Source: Allacma fusca
Lineage: Eukaryota > Arthropoda > Collembola > Symphypleona > Sminthuridae
Assembly (NCBI GenBank): GCA_947179485.1
Contig: OX359250.1
Span: forward strand, 40,618,600-40,682,599
Direction: 5' to 3'
Length of the DNA stretch: 64,000 nucleotides
Each line of letters begins with the position of its first letter. Position 1 is the first letter of the stretch. Of the stretch, positions 10,926 to 22,893 are shown piece by piece. The notes beneath the pieces were generated by a model that had not been told where the DNA came from, did not search any database, and saw nothing but the letters and a program-made list of their open reading frames with translations. A program made the position numbers and the translations under genes.

Positions 10926-13100
10926 CAAAATATTTTATTTGTAATAAGTTTAGTTGCGGGGTTTTTAATCATTGACATGGGTCAATAGTTGAAGTCACAG
11001 GGTTCATGAGGATCAAGCAAAGTCGGGGTTTTTAGATTCCAAATTCCTTCATTTTTTTTTATTGTATCACAAAGTGTTTATCAGAAAATGTGCTGCTTGT
11101 AAGAAATTTTCTGGATTTTCTGGTGAGAAAATTGAGGTTCTTGAAGAGTTTTTCAACCTCGTTCTTGAAGTTTATTGAGATGGACGCAGTGACATGGGTA
11201 CTAAAAATTAAAGTTGAATATTGAAAATGATCTGTTATTTTGACCTGTTTATTAAGCACCTCAATATAAAAACAAGGTGCTCAAATGTGTACGAGATAAT
11301 GGTTAGTTTAAATGCCAAGTTCTAATTTTTAGGGGCAAAGTGTAAGGAAGTTTCTCATTCTGATCGTTCTGATATTTAGGGGCGAAACGAAGCTGTAATA
11401 ATGTGTATTGCGATTGTCTAGTGTCTGGTTTCCTGGTAGCTGTCCCGGTGATAGCATCCGAACCAATTGCACCAGCCAACTCTAATCTTTGTAGGGGCAG
11501 ATGAGCTAAAGAGTAAGACGCCTTCTGCTATTGAAGGACATGGGGTTATCACTTTGACCTCAAAAAATTTATTTGTGATGGTTATGATTATGACAACCAT
11601 AATTTCCAGCTTTAAACAATTAATTTTTAGGGGACCAAGCCCTTGGTAGCACATCGTAAGATTTATCATAAGATAAATGTGCAAATTTGAAAAGAATTAT
11701 TTGGGGGGGCCTTAAAAAAACTTGCAATGTGTTAGGATAGTCAATTCCGTAGACTCATAGCAGAACTTAGATATAAACAACTTCAGATCTCGTAAGCTAT
11801 ACATGCTGCAGAGTTGAGTTAAGCAATGGACGTTGTGCAAATTCTGGCATTGACTTTAAGCCTTTAATATTCGAATTTGGTCTAAGCGTGCAGAAGTTAT
11901 CTTCAAATCGTTTTGTTTCACGGGGTAGTAAGTGCATATCTACGCCTTTTTACCCAACGAATTTTTCAAAAGTTGAAAATTCCAATTTTTGCTAGTCAGT
12001 TAAAATGCATTTTCGTAAAAAATAAATCAAGAAATAATCCGTTATTTGTGGTTGTATTCCACTAATTTTCAGGCTACTACACGGGCTTTCAAATGAGCAA
12101 ATTATGACATTACAACGTACAATAATTTAGACATACACCGCAAATGTGTGAAGGAGCATTTAACCAGATAAAGGTAGATTATCCTTATAAATCGGAAAAT
12201 AAATAAAATCAATAAATAATCTCTAGTTGTAGTCGTTTGAAAAAACCTTAAATTTCGTACAAGTTCCTCATTTTATTGTAAAAATATTTCAAAATTTGAG
12301 TGAAAATTCAGTGACATTGATGATTTTAGTTTTTCCCGATAATGACGTTGCTCCATTTTTCTGAGCACTGTACATCCAAATTCTTAGAACTACTTGGCTA
12401 GAACAAATTTTTAAAATCTGGAAGACAATTTTGTATAAAATGGATCCAATATATTTTTACCACTGCCCCTTCTAAGGAATAGCGGAAGAGCAAAATGTTA
12501 TCAGGCACCGGGTACAGTGTGGCCATAGTCGTTAATTCCGTTAATTACTCGTAGCCTACGTATAGAGAAGTGATTCACAAAATATTTTATCTGTAACAAG
12601 TTTAGATCCGAGTTTTTTAATCTCCGAGTCGGGTCAAAACTTCATAGAAACCTTAAACGGTGTTTTTCAGACTCGGGCCGTTTATTACATTCTTACTAAA
12701 TACAAGGTAGACAATAATCTTTTAAAAGGTGATTTTCAGGACTCACAACAAATCTAATAATTACATTAACGTCCACCCTCATAAATTGAAATAATCTCGA
12801 GGAAAAACAATAAATCCGTATGTGTAAACAATGTGTAACACAGTGATGATTCAGTTCAACATTTTGAAACTTTTTGGGGTAATTGGGTTTTGACCGGAAT
12901 AGTAGTGTTGTCCTGCAGAATATTTTATTTGGGGAGAAATTTCATTTATAATTAATGTGTTATCAAATATGACTCTGTTCATGACCAAATTATGTGTACA
13001 AATGTAGGTACTAAACAATGTGCCGTAGTTCAAATTTGCTAACTCGTTTTATTGATTTTTTTGTAACCGGGAATAAGTTCACATTTCAATTCATGTTTTT
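10926..13100 (+). repeat. Block C continuation, with R1 copy 3
   Basis: Anonymous AT-rich repeat DNA. R1 copy 3 is at 12438-12575. Stretches such as 11140-11700 match 43440-44830. 12700-13030 partly matches 28200-28480 and 52860-52990. Short frames at 11059-11259, 11418-11684 and 12851-13033 are not conserved as proteins among the paralogues. No gene is supported. Confidence 0.6.
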
Positions 13101-13109
13101 ACCCATTAA

Positions 13110-13610
13110 GAGAAAATGGTGGGAGTGTACTACGTGTAGTTCGCTGGTATTCTGTTGCCACGCTTGAGTACACAGTTCGGCGCATGGACGCTTTAAATGT
13201 GTCCCCCAACATTAGGCACCCATTCACTTCTTCCAGCTAGCGTTTCTGTAACCTTTACCTACCACGTCTCGGTTTACTTTTTCATATGGAGTAGTACACA
13301 CACCTGTGGTCAGTACTATTAGGACTACGTGTTTCGTAGAAAACTTCGTTCGAAATTTTTGTTGACCTTACCATCGCAATTGAATGGCTACAACAAAGAC
13401 CCCTCTCCTGTAGGTACTTGTGTCCCAAGTATCCGGACAACGAATTCGAAGTTTTATTTGTTTCCATTAAATTTCCCTTTTCATTAAGTTGTAGCCCTTG
13501 AAGCAAAGTCGGTGCTAGTGGCTGTAATTTAAAGGTAACAGACTTTTATTACAAGTTGATATAGTATTATTATTATTATTATCATTAATATTATAGTATA
13601 TGGAAGTTCA
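13110..13610 (+). repeat. D motif, diverged copy, plus ATT microsatellite
   Basis: A diverged D motif begins near 13140 (compare 16470 and 55760): a CGCATGGACGCTTTAAATGTGT phrase, then a CACCTGTGG..TACTATTA..GGACTACGTGTTTC phrase, then a short AT-rich end. A (TAT)n tract lies at about 13565-13582. No protein is supported. Confidence 0.6.
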
Positions 13611-16150
13611 GGTAGGCTTATTTGATTAATAAATATTTTTGGAATCCGGTCCAACGTGTGGCATTTGTGAGGTTCACATTACTCTCAAATTTTATTTGCT
13701 GGAATAGGTGACATATCCATCATTTGAATGTAATTTTCCGCCTGAATTCATTCTTTGCTACCAACTGAGGTCATGTTACTATTTGTGACGGGCTAAGTGA
13801 GATGATGTAATCAATGGTGGTGCATGAAGGTGAATCAAGGCAAATAAAAAAAGTTCAGGAAACAATAGGAGCCAGTCTGAGTAACTCTAACGCAAGTGTG
13901 CCATACCCTCAATTACTGGACGAGATTTTACGTGTGCGGCGATGTGTTGGACGAAATGCTTACCTAAATGACGAGCCCCATTTTTTAGGGGCGCTGTGAA
14001 ACAAAGTTCCTATTGTGGGCGTTCGGACTTTTGTGTGTCTGCTTGTCTGTCATTACGACAGACAATTCAAATTTTCTACTGCGGTAAATTACCTAATTAG
14101 GCAGAAATTAAATTATGATATAACAGATTGTGTCAACTTTTTGGTCTTAAACTTACTAAATAACCAACTTGTAACTTACGGTGACCCATGTTACGCACCG
14201 GGACATTTACAGCTTTTTATTCTAGTCCTAGTCGCCGGTCACTTTTGAGAGTGCGTATGTTCGACTGGATTTTTGTAATTTTAAATACTACTTCAAATAT
14301 GCTGCAATTATTACGGTTTTCGCACAAAACATTTACACCGTTTTTGTTGAGAAAAAACTAATGAACTAAACAAGTTTCCCCTTGAAAACGTATTACCTGC
14401 TCTGGCCCTAAATGCTCGTTCTATTTATTGTTTTCGAAAACGATAAAAAAAAACTAAACACGAAAAATATTACAGCACTATCTACGACCTTTACCAATCT
14501 TTTTTTCAAGTCCAGGTTACTTGGGAAATCCGTTTGTGAATTCATAATAATTATCGAAAACTATATTTCATTACCAGGGTTGTAGGGTCAAAATCTTTGT
14601 TGTATAAAAAATATTTGGACAAAGAGTTTTCCAACTTCTCTTGTGGTCTGCCGAATATTTTCGTCAGTTGGAGTCTTCCTCAAACTTTTTGGTCGCACAT
14701 AGGGTGCCAAGAATCGGGTTAACAGGAAACCTTTATGGGCAATCGTTTGAGCCTAATATCATCATCCGAAGTTAAATATAGCGTTCCATAGAACGGATGT
14801 GGTGAGATACGATAGAACCAAAGAAAGAAATTGTACTTTTTTAAATTCATCCATTAACCTTGACGGCCATTCTTGCAGATTAAACAAACATGATTTCTCC
14901 TAGTTCCTAGGAAGTTGTCCGAATATTTGTGATTATTTTTTGCGCTTTGCCCAAACCTCTTGCTACAATATACGGTAGTTTACGGAATTGTAGTTGCGGT
15001 ATATTTGCTAAATATTCCTGTTTTTTTAGTGTTCGGGATTTTAAGGTTTTACCAAAATTGACGCACAATTTAAAAAAAAATAAATTCGAGTATTTTTTGG
15101 TGTTCCGAACTTATTTTTATTTCAAGTGTAACGGGTAAAGTTGGGCAAAATGTTCCATCAATTCCTGATAAGTTGGTGTATCAGTCAATAGCTGGGTATT
15201 TCGATAAAACTTGTTGTCCATGACTAAATGCATGGCCTAAAATTGTTTTAATTCTGAGGAAGTAGGCCAAAATCAGCAAGGTTGATGGGTTTTGTGATGT
15301 TACTTTTTTTCTGACGCGAAACATTTTTTAAATTTTCGTTAAGTTCAATAAATTGGGCATTTTCGGGGTAATCGGGGGGTGTAGTATTGTCCTGTAGCAT
15401 ATTTTATTTGGAGAGAAATTTCATTTATAGGTATGTCATCAAATGTGACTTCATTCATGACCAAATCGAGGTACGGAAACAAATGTTAAAATAATTTTAA
15501 CAGAAGTCAAATTTGCCAGCTCATTTGATTTTTTAAGGAACCTTAGGTGAAGAGTAGGAAATATTTTGAGCTTTCCGGGGAGCTGTCTATGGTTGCCATG
15601 TTCCTTCAATTTTGAGGAAAACATTCGTCCCTGATGAGAAACTATGGAGATAATTCGTAACTTTTGTCACACTTTTGGATGTCGTAGTCCCAATATATGA
15701 GGCGGACCATTGGCATTTGATGACAATGAACCCAATGAAATTTTCGGAAATCCCGGTTGCTTTCGAACTTTTTTTATTACTGCATTTTCTATTACAAAAT
15801 CATCCGAAAATTCGGTTTCCTACACAATTTCTTCCATAGCGCTCCTCGAACATAATTTTTTTTTGAATAGTTGACCGAATTTTCGGCAAGTTTTTAGAAA
15901 AATTCTTTCCAAAAATAAAACTTGGCGCAATAATTATTTTTACGTTCACCCCCTCCCCCCCTATATTGAAATAAGCGCGAGGAAAAACATAGGGAATCCA
16001 GAGCTTATTTGTGTCGATTGTTGTACGTTTGTTCATTTTTGTTTCCAATCTTCAAACAAATTGTATGACCATGGAACGAACCATTCTGTACTTGTTAATT
16101 CAGGAGTTCCTTTGGTTTTTGCATTTCTTCTGGAAATTGTACAAGTAAAA
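13611..16150 (+). repeat. Anonymous DNA and block E, copy 1
   Basis: No gene seen. 13800-14270 is weakly related to 11300-11420 and 44470-44560 through a TTTTTAGGGGC phrase. From about 14590 the sequence parallels 54115-55480 with many small differences. Parts of it (14890-15300 and 15340-16050) also resemble 24250-24750 and 25620-26820. A C-rich tract lies near 15950-15961. The 60-82 codon frames here are not retained in the paralogues. Confidence 0.6.
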
Positions 16151-16419
16151 AAGTCGGGAAATGATTGCAGGGTGTTGCATTGCTTTAAAGTGTCATGAGT
16201 CCAAGGGGTGTACAGGAGTATTGAGAAGGAAATTTAAAGCAAAAATAATTCCAGCGGTTGCTCCAATTTTTGAGACGGACCGTTGGCATTTGATAAAAAT
16301 AAGTTCCAATGCTTTCGAATATTTTTATCCCGGCCGGCTTCCATAGAGCTCAAGCATAATTTTTTGGTATTTTTCTCCCTGGCCTCTGCAGGCGTTCTCA
16401 ACTTCAATCAAATGTCTCC

Positions 16420-16790
16420 CAGAACTGCAGATTCCAATAATCACTGCTGCTTCTGGAAGACTCAAGGGTAGAACATGAAGGCAGTTGCTATGCGTGAGTA
16501 GCACGCATGGACGCCAATACATTAAGTACCCTTTCACTTCTTCCAGGCAGAGTCTCCGTAATGTTTACGTTCCAAGTCTCACTTTACTTTTTCATGTCGA
16601 GTAGTACACACACCTGTTGATCATTACTATTAAGGACTACGTGTTTCAATGCTACGTTCAAAATTTTAGTTGACCCTACCTTCGCAATTGAATAGCTACA
16701 ACAAGGACCCCTTTAATGTACTTACATCCCAAAGCACCGGACAGCTAATTGTAAGTTATATTTATTTCCATTTTTTTCATAACGTTGTAG
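16420..16790 (+). repeat. D motif copy
   Basis: The copy runs from CACTGCTGCTTCTGGAAGAC through CATGGACGC, CCCTTTCACTTCTTCCAG, TACTATTAAGGACTACGTG and CAGCTAATTGTAAGTT. It is nearly identical to 55740-56075. Some copies of the 3' end read AAAGGTAAGTATT, which resembles a splice donor (45899-45911), but there is no matching coding frame. Confidence 0.65.
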
Positions 16791-16795
16791 CCCTT

Positions 16796-17300
16796 GATGC
16801 AAAGTAGGAGCTAGTGGCTGTAATTTAAATTTACATTAGCCTTTTATTGTACGTCCCAAAACATCAAGCACCCTTTCACTTTTTCCACCCAACGCTTCGG
16901 TACAGTACATTAAAGGCCTCATTTTACTTTTTCATGGGGAGCAGTATGTACTGCGTATATGTCCTTCCCTGCGGCGCTTCTGTAGAATTCAAGGTTGCTT
17001 GAAGGTCGTTGTAGCCACGCGGGAGGACAACGCTTGGACGCTTCCAAGTGTCCCGAAGCATTAGGAGCCCTTTCACTTCTCCCATTCAACGCTTCCGGAA
17101 CACGTTCCTTTGTCCACTCCAAGGCTCACAATCAGTTGACTTTCTGCTGCGGAGCAGCCTTTGTATTGACTACGTGTTTCAGTGCGACGTTCGTAGACCT
17201 ACCAAGCGTTTAGTTGACCATACCAAAGCAGCGGAATGGCTGCCTCCGGGACATCTTTGAAGCACTTGTACCCAAAGTCATCATAAAGCTAAGTATTTTT
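16796..17300 (+). repeat. D motif copy, GC-rich form
   Basis: The core GTCGTTGTAGCCACGCGGGA to ACGTTCCTTTGTCCACTCC is open on both strands. The first 300 bp (16796-17095) equals 45400-45699 with no difference that I found. Other copies are at about 46700-47040 and 56240-56600. The minus-strand frame (MEWTKERV...) and the plus-strand frame both accumulate substitutions between copies. No known domain was recognised, so coding is unproven. Confidence 0.65.
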
Positions 17301-18470
17301 TGTTTTCATTATTACCATTCTCTTTGTAATTATTTCCAGCATACTTATTTTTCCGGGCTATATCCAAGAAACATTTTAATTCATTGGTAATTTATCAAAC
17401 AAACCTTTTCGTGGATTATTATGTAGCCTGCAAAACATTTTTGTCATTTCTGGGGATTTGGAGAAATCATTTCAAATATGTAGGCTGCGAATGATTTTAC
17501 AGAGTTAAATTCAGAATTTTAAAAAGAATACTCATGTTATGATTAATGGGTGCTGGGAATTTGAACAAATTTATTTGTCACTTCCATTTGCCGGAATTTG
17601 TTTGCCAGTTCTTGTTTAGTCGGGGAAATATTTGCTATTTTATGTATGTGCATTCCGCCAAAGTTTATCTACGCTATTTGTAATTTTTGTTTTTTATCAA
17701 TTAAAGTTCTTTAAGATGAGCTTTTACTAACCTCACGTAGACCCAAGTGATGGCAATCACTACTTTTGATAGTGATTAATTAAAATTATTTCCGATAAAA
17801 AAGCTGGTCCATTGTTTTGGAGGTTCTGGTTACGTTAGTTCAGACAGGTCAATCCGAGATCATCATTCAATCAGTGATGCATTAATGTTAATAGGTGGTC
17901 ATTTGATAATTACTTGATAGTAACTCATCATGACCAATAAACGACCGTGGAAACGTTAGTTTTATTTGGAGGAACACACCCAAGTATACCCTCAATTACA
18001 CAAGATATTTTATTGAAGCTGAAATTTGTACGAGGAAATGGTTTTTTAAAATGCCAAGTCGTGTTTTTAGGTGAAAAATGAAGCAAAGTTCCATGTTTTG
18101 ATCGTCCTCGTGGATGATCGTAGATGCCCACTCATTGTAATTAGACGTGGATCAAATAATTGATCATTCTAATAATAAGTTGAATATGCTGTGCGCACTG
18201 GTATATATTTATACATGCATAAGCGTTTTAGAGTATTTATAAGAGAACGTATAGTTATTGGTTTGTGCTGCTACATCCTATGGTCCTACGCATCGACCCT
18301 TTACACCCTTTATGACTTAGCACATAGTGCTTATCACCGATAGTCTTTTGTTTTGCTGTTGTGAGCACAACATTGGCTATTTTAGCACGGATTAAGTAAC
18401 TTGTGCAAATTAAATGAAATTCCCATTGTAACTTCATTCAAATTTAATTCCTATACTTATCAACAGTATT
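17301..18470 (+). repeat. Anonymous block, paralogue of 56600-57518
   Basis: AT-rich DNA without a supported gene. It parallels 56600-57518 closely up to AAGAGAACGTAT at 18241-18252. That is the empty site matching the insertion at 57519-58372. A related phrase is also present near 45247. Confidence 0.65.
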
Positions 18471-18780
18471 ACATTGACTAGGTCCCCCGTTACACACTGG
18501 AATGTTTCACTTCGGCGTTTTGTGACTGACTTTTATGATATCTACTGCAATTTTCTAACCTGGACCGTCCTAGTTGGAGTTGGAGTCGTCCAGTTTACTT
18601 TGTTTCATGTCGAGCAATATGTACACATGAGGATCGTTCCTATTAAAAACTACGTTCAGTTGACCCCACTAAAACAATGTCATGGATTGGCTAGGGACAG
18701 GACCACTCCGAAGCTCTTGTAGAGCCCGAAGTCACCTTGCAGATAAGTTTTAATTCTTTCTTTCATTTTATGCAATCAAT
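18471..18780 (+). repeat. D motif copy with CATGGATTGG tail
   Basis: A diverged D motif that ends with the same CATGGATTGGCTAGGGAC tail as 495-560 and 30435-30490. The 82-codon frame 18474-18722 spans it but is not maintained in other copies. Confidence 0.55.
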
Positions 18781-20545
18781 TAAGTCTTAAACCTGGGAAC
18801 AATTTTTCAAATCATTTCTGTTTTCAGGAATCGCTTCTGGGGTAACAGAGCTGTGGGCGGAAGGATGTCGTATTGTCCTTCAAAATATTTTATTGAATCA
18901 AATTCCAAATCATGTGTATACGCGTGTATGTAAGTGTAAGAGGGGTAAAATAATTTTTTCCACATAGTTTGCCTTAATGGACTAGCATTTTTCCGACGTC
19001 TACGAAACTTGGTAGGAAGGGAATGCGAGGGTAGATTCCGTGAATAGGTGACGAATCTAAAAGCAGTTTTTGTACTTTGCATAGTTCCCGAGCATTGAGA
19101 TCCAAAAGGTAACATGCGGAATGTCCTACATTGCATATAATCGGTACACTTCTGTGAACCCAAACATTTTCTCAAGGCGGCGGATAGCGGTTAAATATTT
19201 ATTCCAATTCCTGGGAATATGAAATTAATCTTTTTACCAGTTCCACAGAAATCGGCATAATTTCCCTTTTAAAGAAAGTTGTAGTCCTTAACGCAAGGCC
19301 TATGATAGAAGCTGATTTAAATTTTGCAGCAGCCTTTTACTATAAGCTACTTAACTATATGGTATTCAGGTAGGCTTATGTGCTGAATAAATATTTTGGC
19401 TTCGAAAACGTTTTTAGGATTAGATTCACCGGGACGAGAGTCCTATCCTTCACTTCACAAAGGTTTCCTCATGAGTCATTCATTTAGCTAAATGTAAGAT
19501 GGGTAAAATCATTTTTTAGGGGATGCGAGGGTAGATTCCGTGAATAGGTTACGAATCTGAGAAACAGTTTTGAAACTTTGCATAATTCCCGAGAATTGAG
19601 GTCCAAAAGATATCATGCGGAATGTTCTACATTGCATATAATCCGTACACTTCTGTATAATTGGGATGGACACATACGATCCTGTTACATTATTGACTTT
19701 TGAATGATCGTTTCTCCGAAAGTACGAGTTTCCAATGTCAATTTTTTTCGACTTGTAAACTACACAGGAATTCTCCTTTCATAAAATACAACCGCTGGAG
19801 TTGTTTCTAACTTAGTTTTTGGTGACGAGTTCATTTCCAAAATATTCTGAAGCTCTATTATCCATTAATCCATGGTTACATGCAAAACTCTACTCGCAGA
19901 GTCGGTTGGTACCGGTTTTTTGAAATCGGACTGCAACTTTAGTAGTTATTAAGGAACATCGGAATTTCGCAATTTGAAACTGAGGTTTTTCCAAGTCGCG
20001 TAATTTTCGCATATGCGGAATTAATGAGGTGATGAGGGGGCGTGTAGTTTCTTGTCAATTCTTGGGAATTCCGCTTAATCAGATTGTTTCCTATTTATAG
20101 CGCGCATATAAATAGCTTCTAACAAATATTATAACCATGGAAGTTTGGAAGATTTTGTTAATTCTTAGGTAATTGTCGCAATAATTGTCGATTCCTATGT
20201 GGGTGTCCAATGGTGTTGTCAAATATTAGCTATTTAATACAACTTAATTCTTTAGCAGTTGGTAAATTGTTTTCATTCCATTCCTGGATATTTTTCCAGT
20301 TTTTAGATTGACAAGTTTGACTATTCCTGATAATTTGACGAAATATTTTTGTCAGGAATATTTTGAAAAAACTAAAATTACTTTAAGACTTTTGTTTTCT
20401 AACGTGTAATCTATCACTGAAAATGGTGAATATAGTGAAAAAACTGAGATTTTAAAAGATTTTGAACTTTTACTTAAGTTTTAAAATCAAAGAAAAGTTT
20501 GACGCAATTTTTTTTTGCTGGAATCTGGAAGACAATTTTGTATAA
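18781..20545 (+). repeat. Anonymous repeat DNA with a local 140-bp direct repeat
   Basis: No gene seen. Sequence 19019-19157 (GCGAGGGTAGATTCCGTGAA onwards) is repeated with about a dozen differences at 19524-19656. The 122-codon minus-strand frame 18807-19175 covers the first copy only and has no recognisable domain. From 20060 on, block A phrases return (compare 9740-10060). Confidence 0.55.
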
Positions 20546-22060
20546 AATGGATCCAATATATTTTTACAGCTGCCCCTTCTAAGGAATAGCGGAGGAGCAA
20601 AATGTTATCAGGCACCGGTGACCAGTGTGACCATAGTCCTTAATTCCGTTAATTCCCCGTAGCCCACGTATAGAGAAGTGATTCACAGAATATTTTATTT
20701 ATAACAAGTTTAGATCCGGGTTTTTTAATCTCCGACTTGGGTCAAAACTCATAGATATCTTAAACGGTGTTTTTCAGACTCGGGCCGTTTATTTTAGGCT
20801 TACTAAGTACAAGGTAGACAACACAATATTTTAAAAGGTGATTTTCAGGACTCACAGCAAATCTAATAATAACATTAACGTCAACCCTCATAAATTGAAA
20901 TAATCTCCCGATATCCCGTACATCCAAGACAGGTTTGGAGAAAGCTCCAAACTTCCAAGTAACCCATTTTTGACCTAAATGTCAACTGTTTCCCAGTTGG
21001 TCAACTACCCCGACGGAGAAAAATCCCTAAATTTTCGTCATTTTTTCTTATTTTGTCAACTATCCCTCAAGGAAAAAATCCTAAATTTTTGTCAACTTTT
21101 TTGATTTTGTCTACCCAGCTAGAGCACAAATTCAAAAAATTGTCCACCAACCCAAATTGTGTCAACTACCCTACCGGAGCGCAATTCTAAAAATTGTCCA
21201 ACTCACCCAACGTTCGTCAACTCTCTGGGCTCTTTAAGCAACCTCGCCAAGTAACCGGGTTCTTGAAGTTTTTCCACCCCCGATCCAAGATCTTTGAACT
21301 ACATGGACAGAACAAATTAGTAAAATGTGGAAGAAAAGTTTGCATAAAATGGGGGACTCCAATACAGATTTACCGCTGCCCCTTCTAAGGAATAGCGGAG
21401 GAGCAAAATGTTTTCAGCCACCGAGTACAGTGTGACCATAATCCTCATTCGTGTCCCCCTAACCTACGTATAGGGGGTGATTGACAAAATATTTATTTGT
21501 AACAAGCTTAGCTCCGGGTTTTTTAATCATTGATCTGGGTCAGTAATTGATGTCTCAGGGTTAAGAACGATCGAGCAAAGTTGGGGATTTAGATTCCCTA
21601 TTTTTTTTTATCTATTTTTTTATCGTCACACAAAATGTTTTTCAGAAAATGTGTTATTTGTTAGATCTTTTCTGGATTTTCTGGTGAGAAAATTGGGCTG
21701 TGTTTGCACAGAGGGAACTTGCTAGCTCGTTTTATGGTTTTTTATTGTTATTAAGAATAAATTCAGATTTCAGTTCGAATTTTTATCCATTAAGATAAAG
21801 CTAGTAGAAGCCCTGTGCTTCACAGGGACAATTACTTGGAGAGGATTTAGTGTCAGGGTAGAGATTAAAAGCTAAACGGCTTACTAATCAAATGGGAAAA
21901 TCCAATACATTTTTACCGCTGCCCCTTCTAAGGAATAGCGGAGGAGCAAAATGTTTCAAACACCGGGTACAGTGTGACCGTAATCCTTTGTCGTTCCCCC
22001 ATAACCCATGAGTGATTCACAAAAAAATTTATTTGTAATAAGTTTAGTTCCGGGTTTTTA
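20546..22060 (+). repeat. Block C: R1 copies 4-6, minisatellite and Helitron end
   Basis: R1 cores lie at 20546-20690, 21351-21485 and 21893-22020. A Helitron-type 3' terminus (minus strand, hairpin at 21811-21827 then CTAG at 21801-21804) separates the last two. 20960-21230 is a degenerate short-period repeat built on TTTTGTCAACTACCC and GTCAACTTTTT phrases, also seen at 27620-27790. No gene is supported. Confidence 0.65.
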
Positions 22061-22893
22061 GGGCAGCGCAGCGCCCTTATGCAACTGTGATGGACGTACG
22101 TCCTGGTGTCCGTACGTCCGTACGCCCGACACTTCGAACACGAATACTCACGAACTACCCAACCGATTTGAACCAAAATTTACACAGCAAAGCGTAGTGA
22201 GCTAAAGTACCCTGGGATAGATTTTGGTCAAAATCGGTCGATTAGTTTGACCTGAAAAAATTATTTCATCTCAGGTCACTTGCCTTCGACCCCAAATACT
22301 CAGAAACTGCTTAACCGATTTTAACCAAAAATTACGAAGCAAAGAATCGTACCTTAGCGACCTCTGGGATACATTTTAGTGTAGATCGGTCAAACCGTTT
22401 GACCGTAAAAATTATTTCTAGTTATACTATGCATTTTTATGCCATTTCCTATCAGACTTGAACCAAACTTTATATAGTGACTTTACATACCATAAGCACC
22501 TCAGTCGCTGATTGTGGTCAAAATCGTTCACGCAGTTAGACCGTAAAAAATTATTTCATCAAAGGTCTTCTGTGCTTAAAATTTAATACTTTATTACAAA
22601 TTAACAACAAACACTACGTATAGCATCAATACAAAGCATTATGGAGCAGAGGCAAATCCCAGAGACTATAACACAATCAACAAATCAATATGGTAGTACG
22701 AGCAATACGATTATTGCCAACAAAGTACACGGTGAGTGAATCATTTTGTGCATAAATTATTTTGGCACATATTCTCCGATCAACTATCATCCTCTCTACA
22801 CAAATTTTACTTTATTTAAAAACCTCTACAAAGCTGCGCTGCCCTTTGCAGTGCGCCCCGTGAGGGGCGCGTTGAATCGTTGCGAAGCGACGA
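22061..22893 (+). mobile_element. Helentron-like (HINE-type) non-autonomous element
   Basis: The element interrupts a recognisable block C phrase (CCGGGTTTTT / TTTTTTAATCATTGATCTGG). The 5' end is GGGCAGCGCAGC (22061-22072). Its inverted copy GCTGCGCTGCCC lies subterminally at 22833-22844, followed by a GC-rich hairpin (GCGCCCC/GGGGCGC, 22853-22870) and a terminal hairpin (TCGTTGC/GCGACGA, 22877-22893). One inverted repeat at the 5' end, its partner subterminal at the 3' end, a terminal stem-loop and a T-rich target are the features known for Helentrons and their non-autonomous derivatives. The interior has three diverged subrepeats (about 22150-22270, 22290-22415 and 22440-22560) around an AACCGATTT..AACCAAA phrase. 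No protein frame. The exact end is blurred by the T run. Confidence 0.6.

Noticed and set aside
18807-19175. 122-codon minus-strand frame
   Set aside because: It covers a local non-coding duplication; the second copy does not keep the frame.
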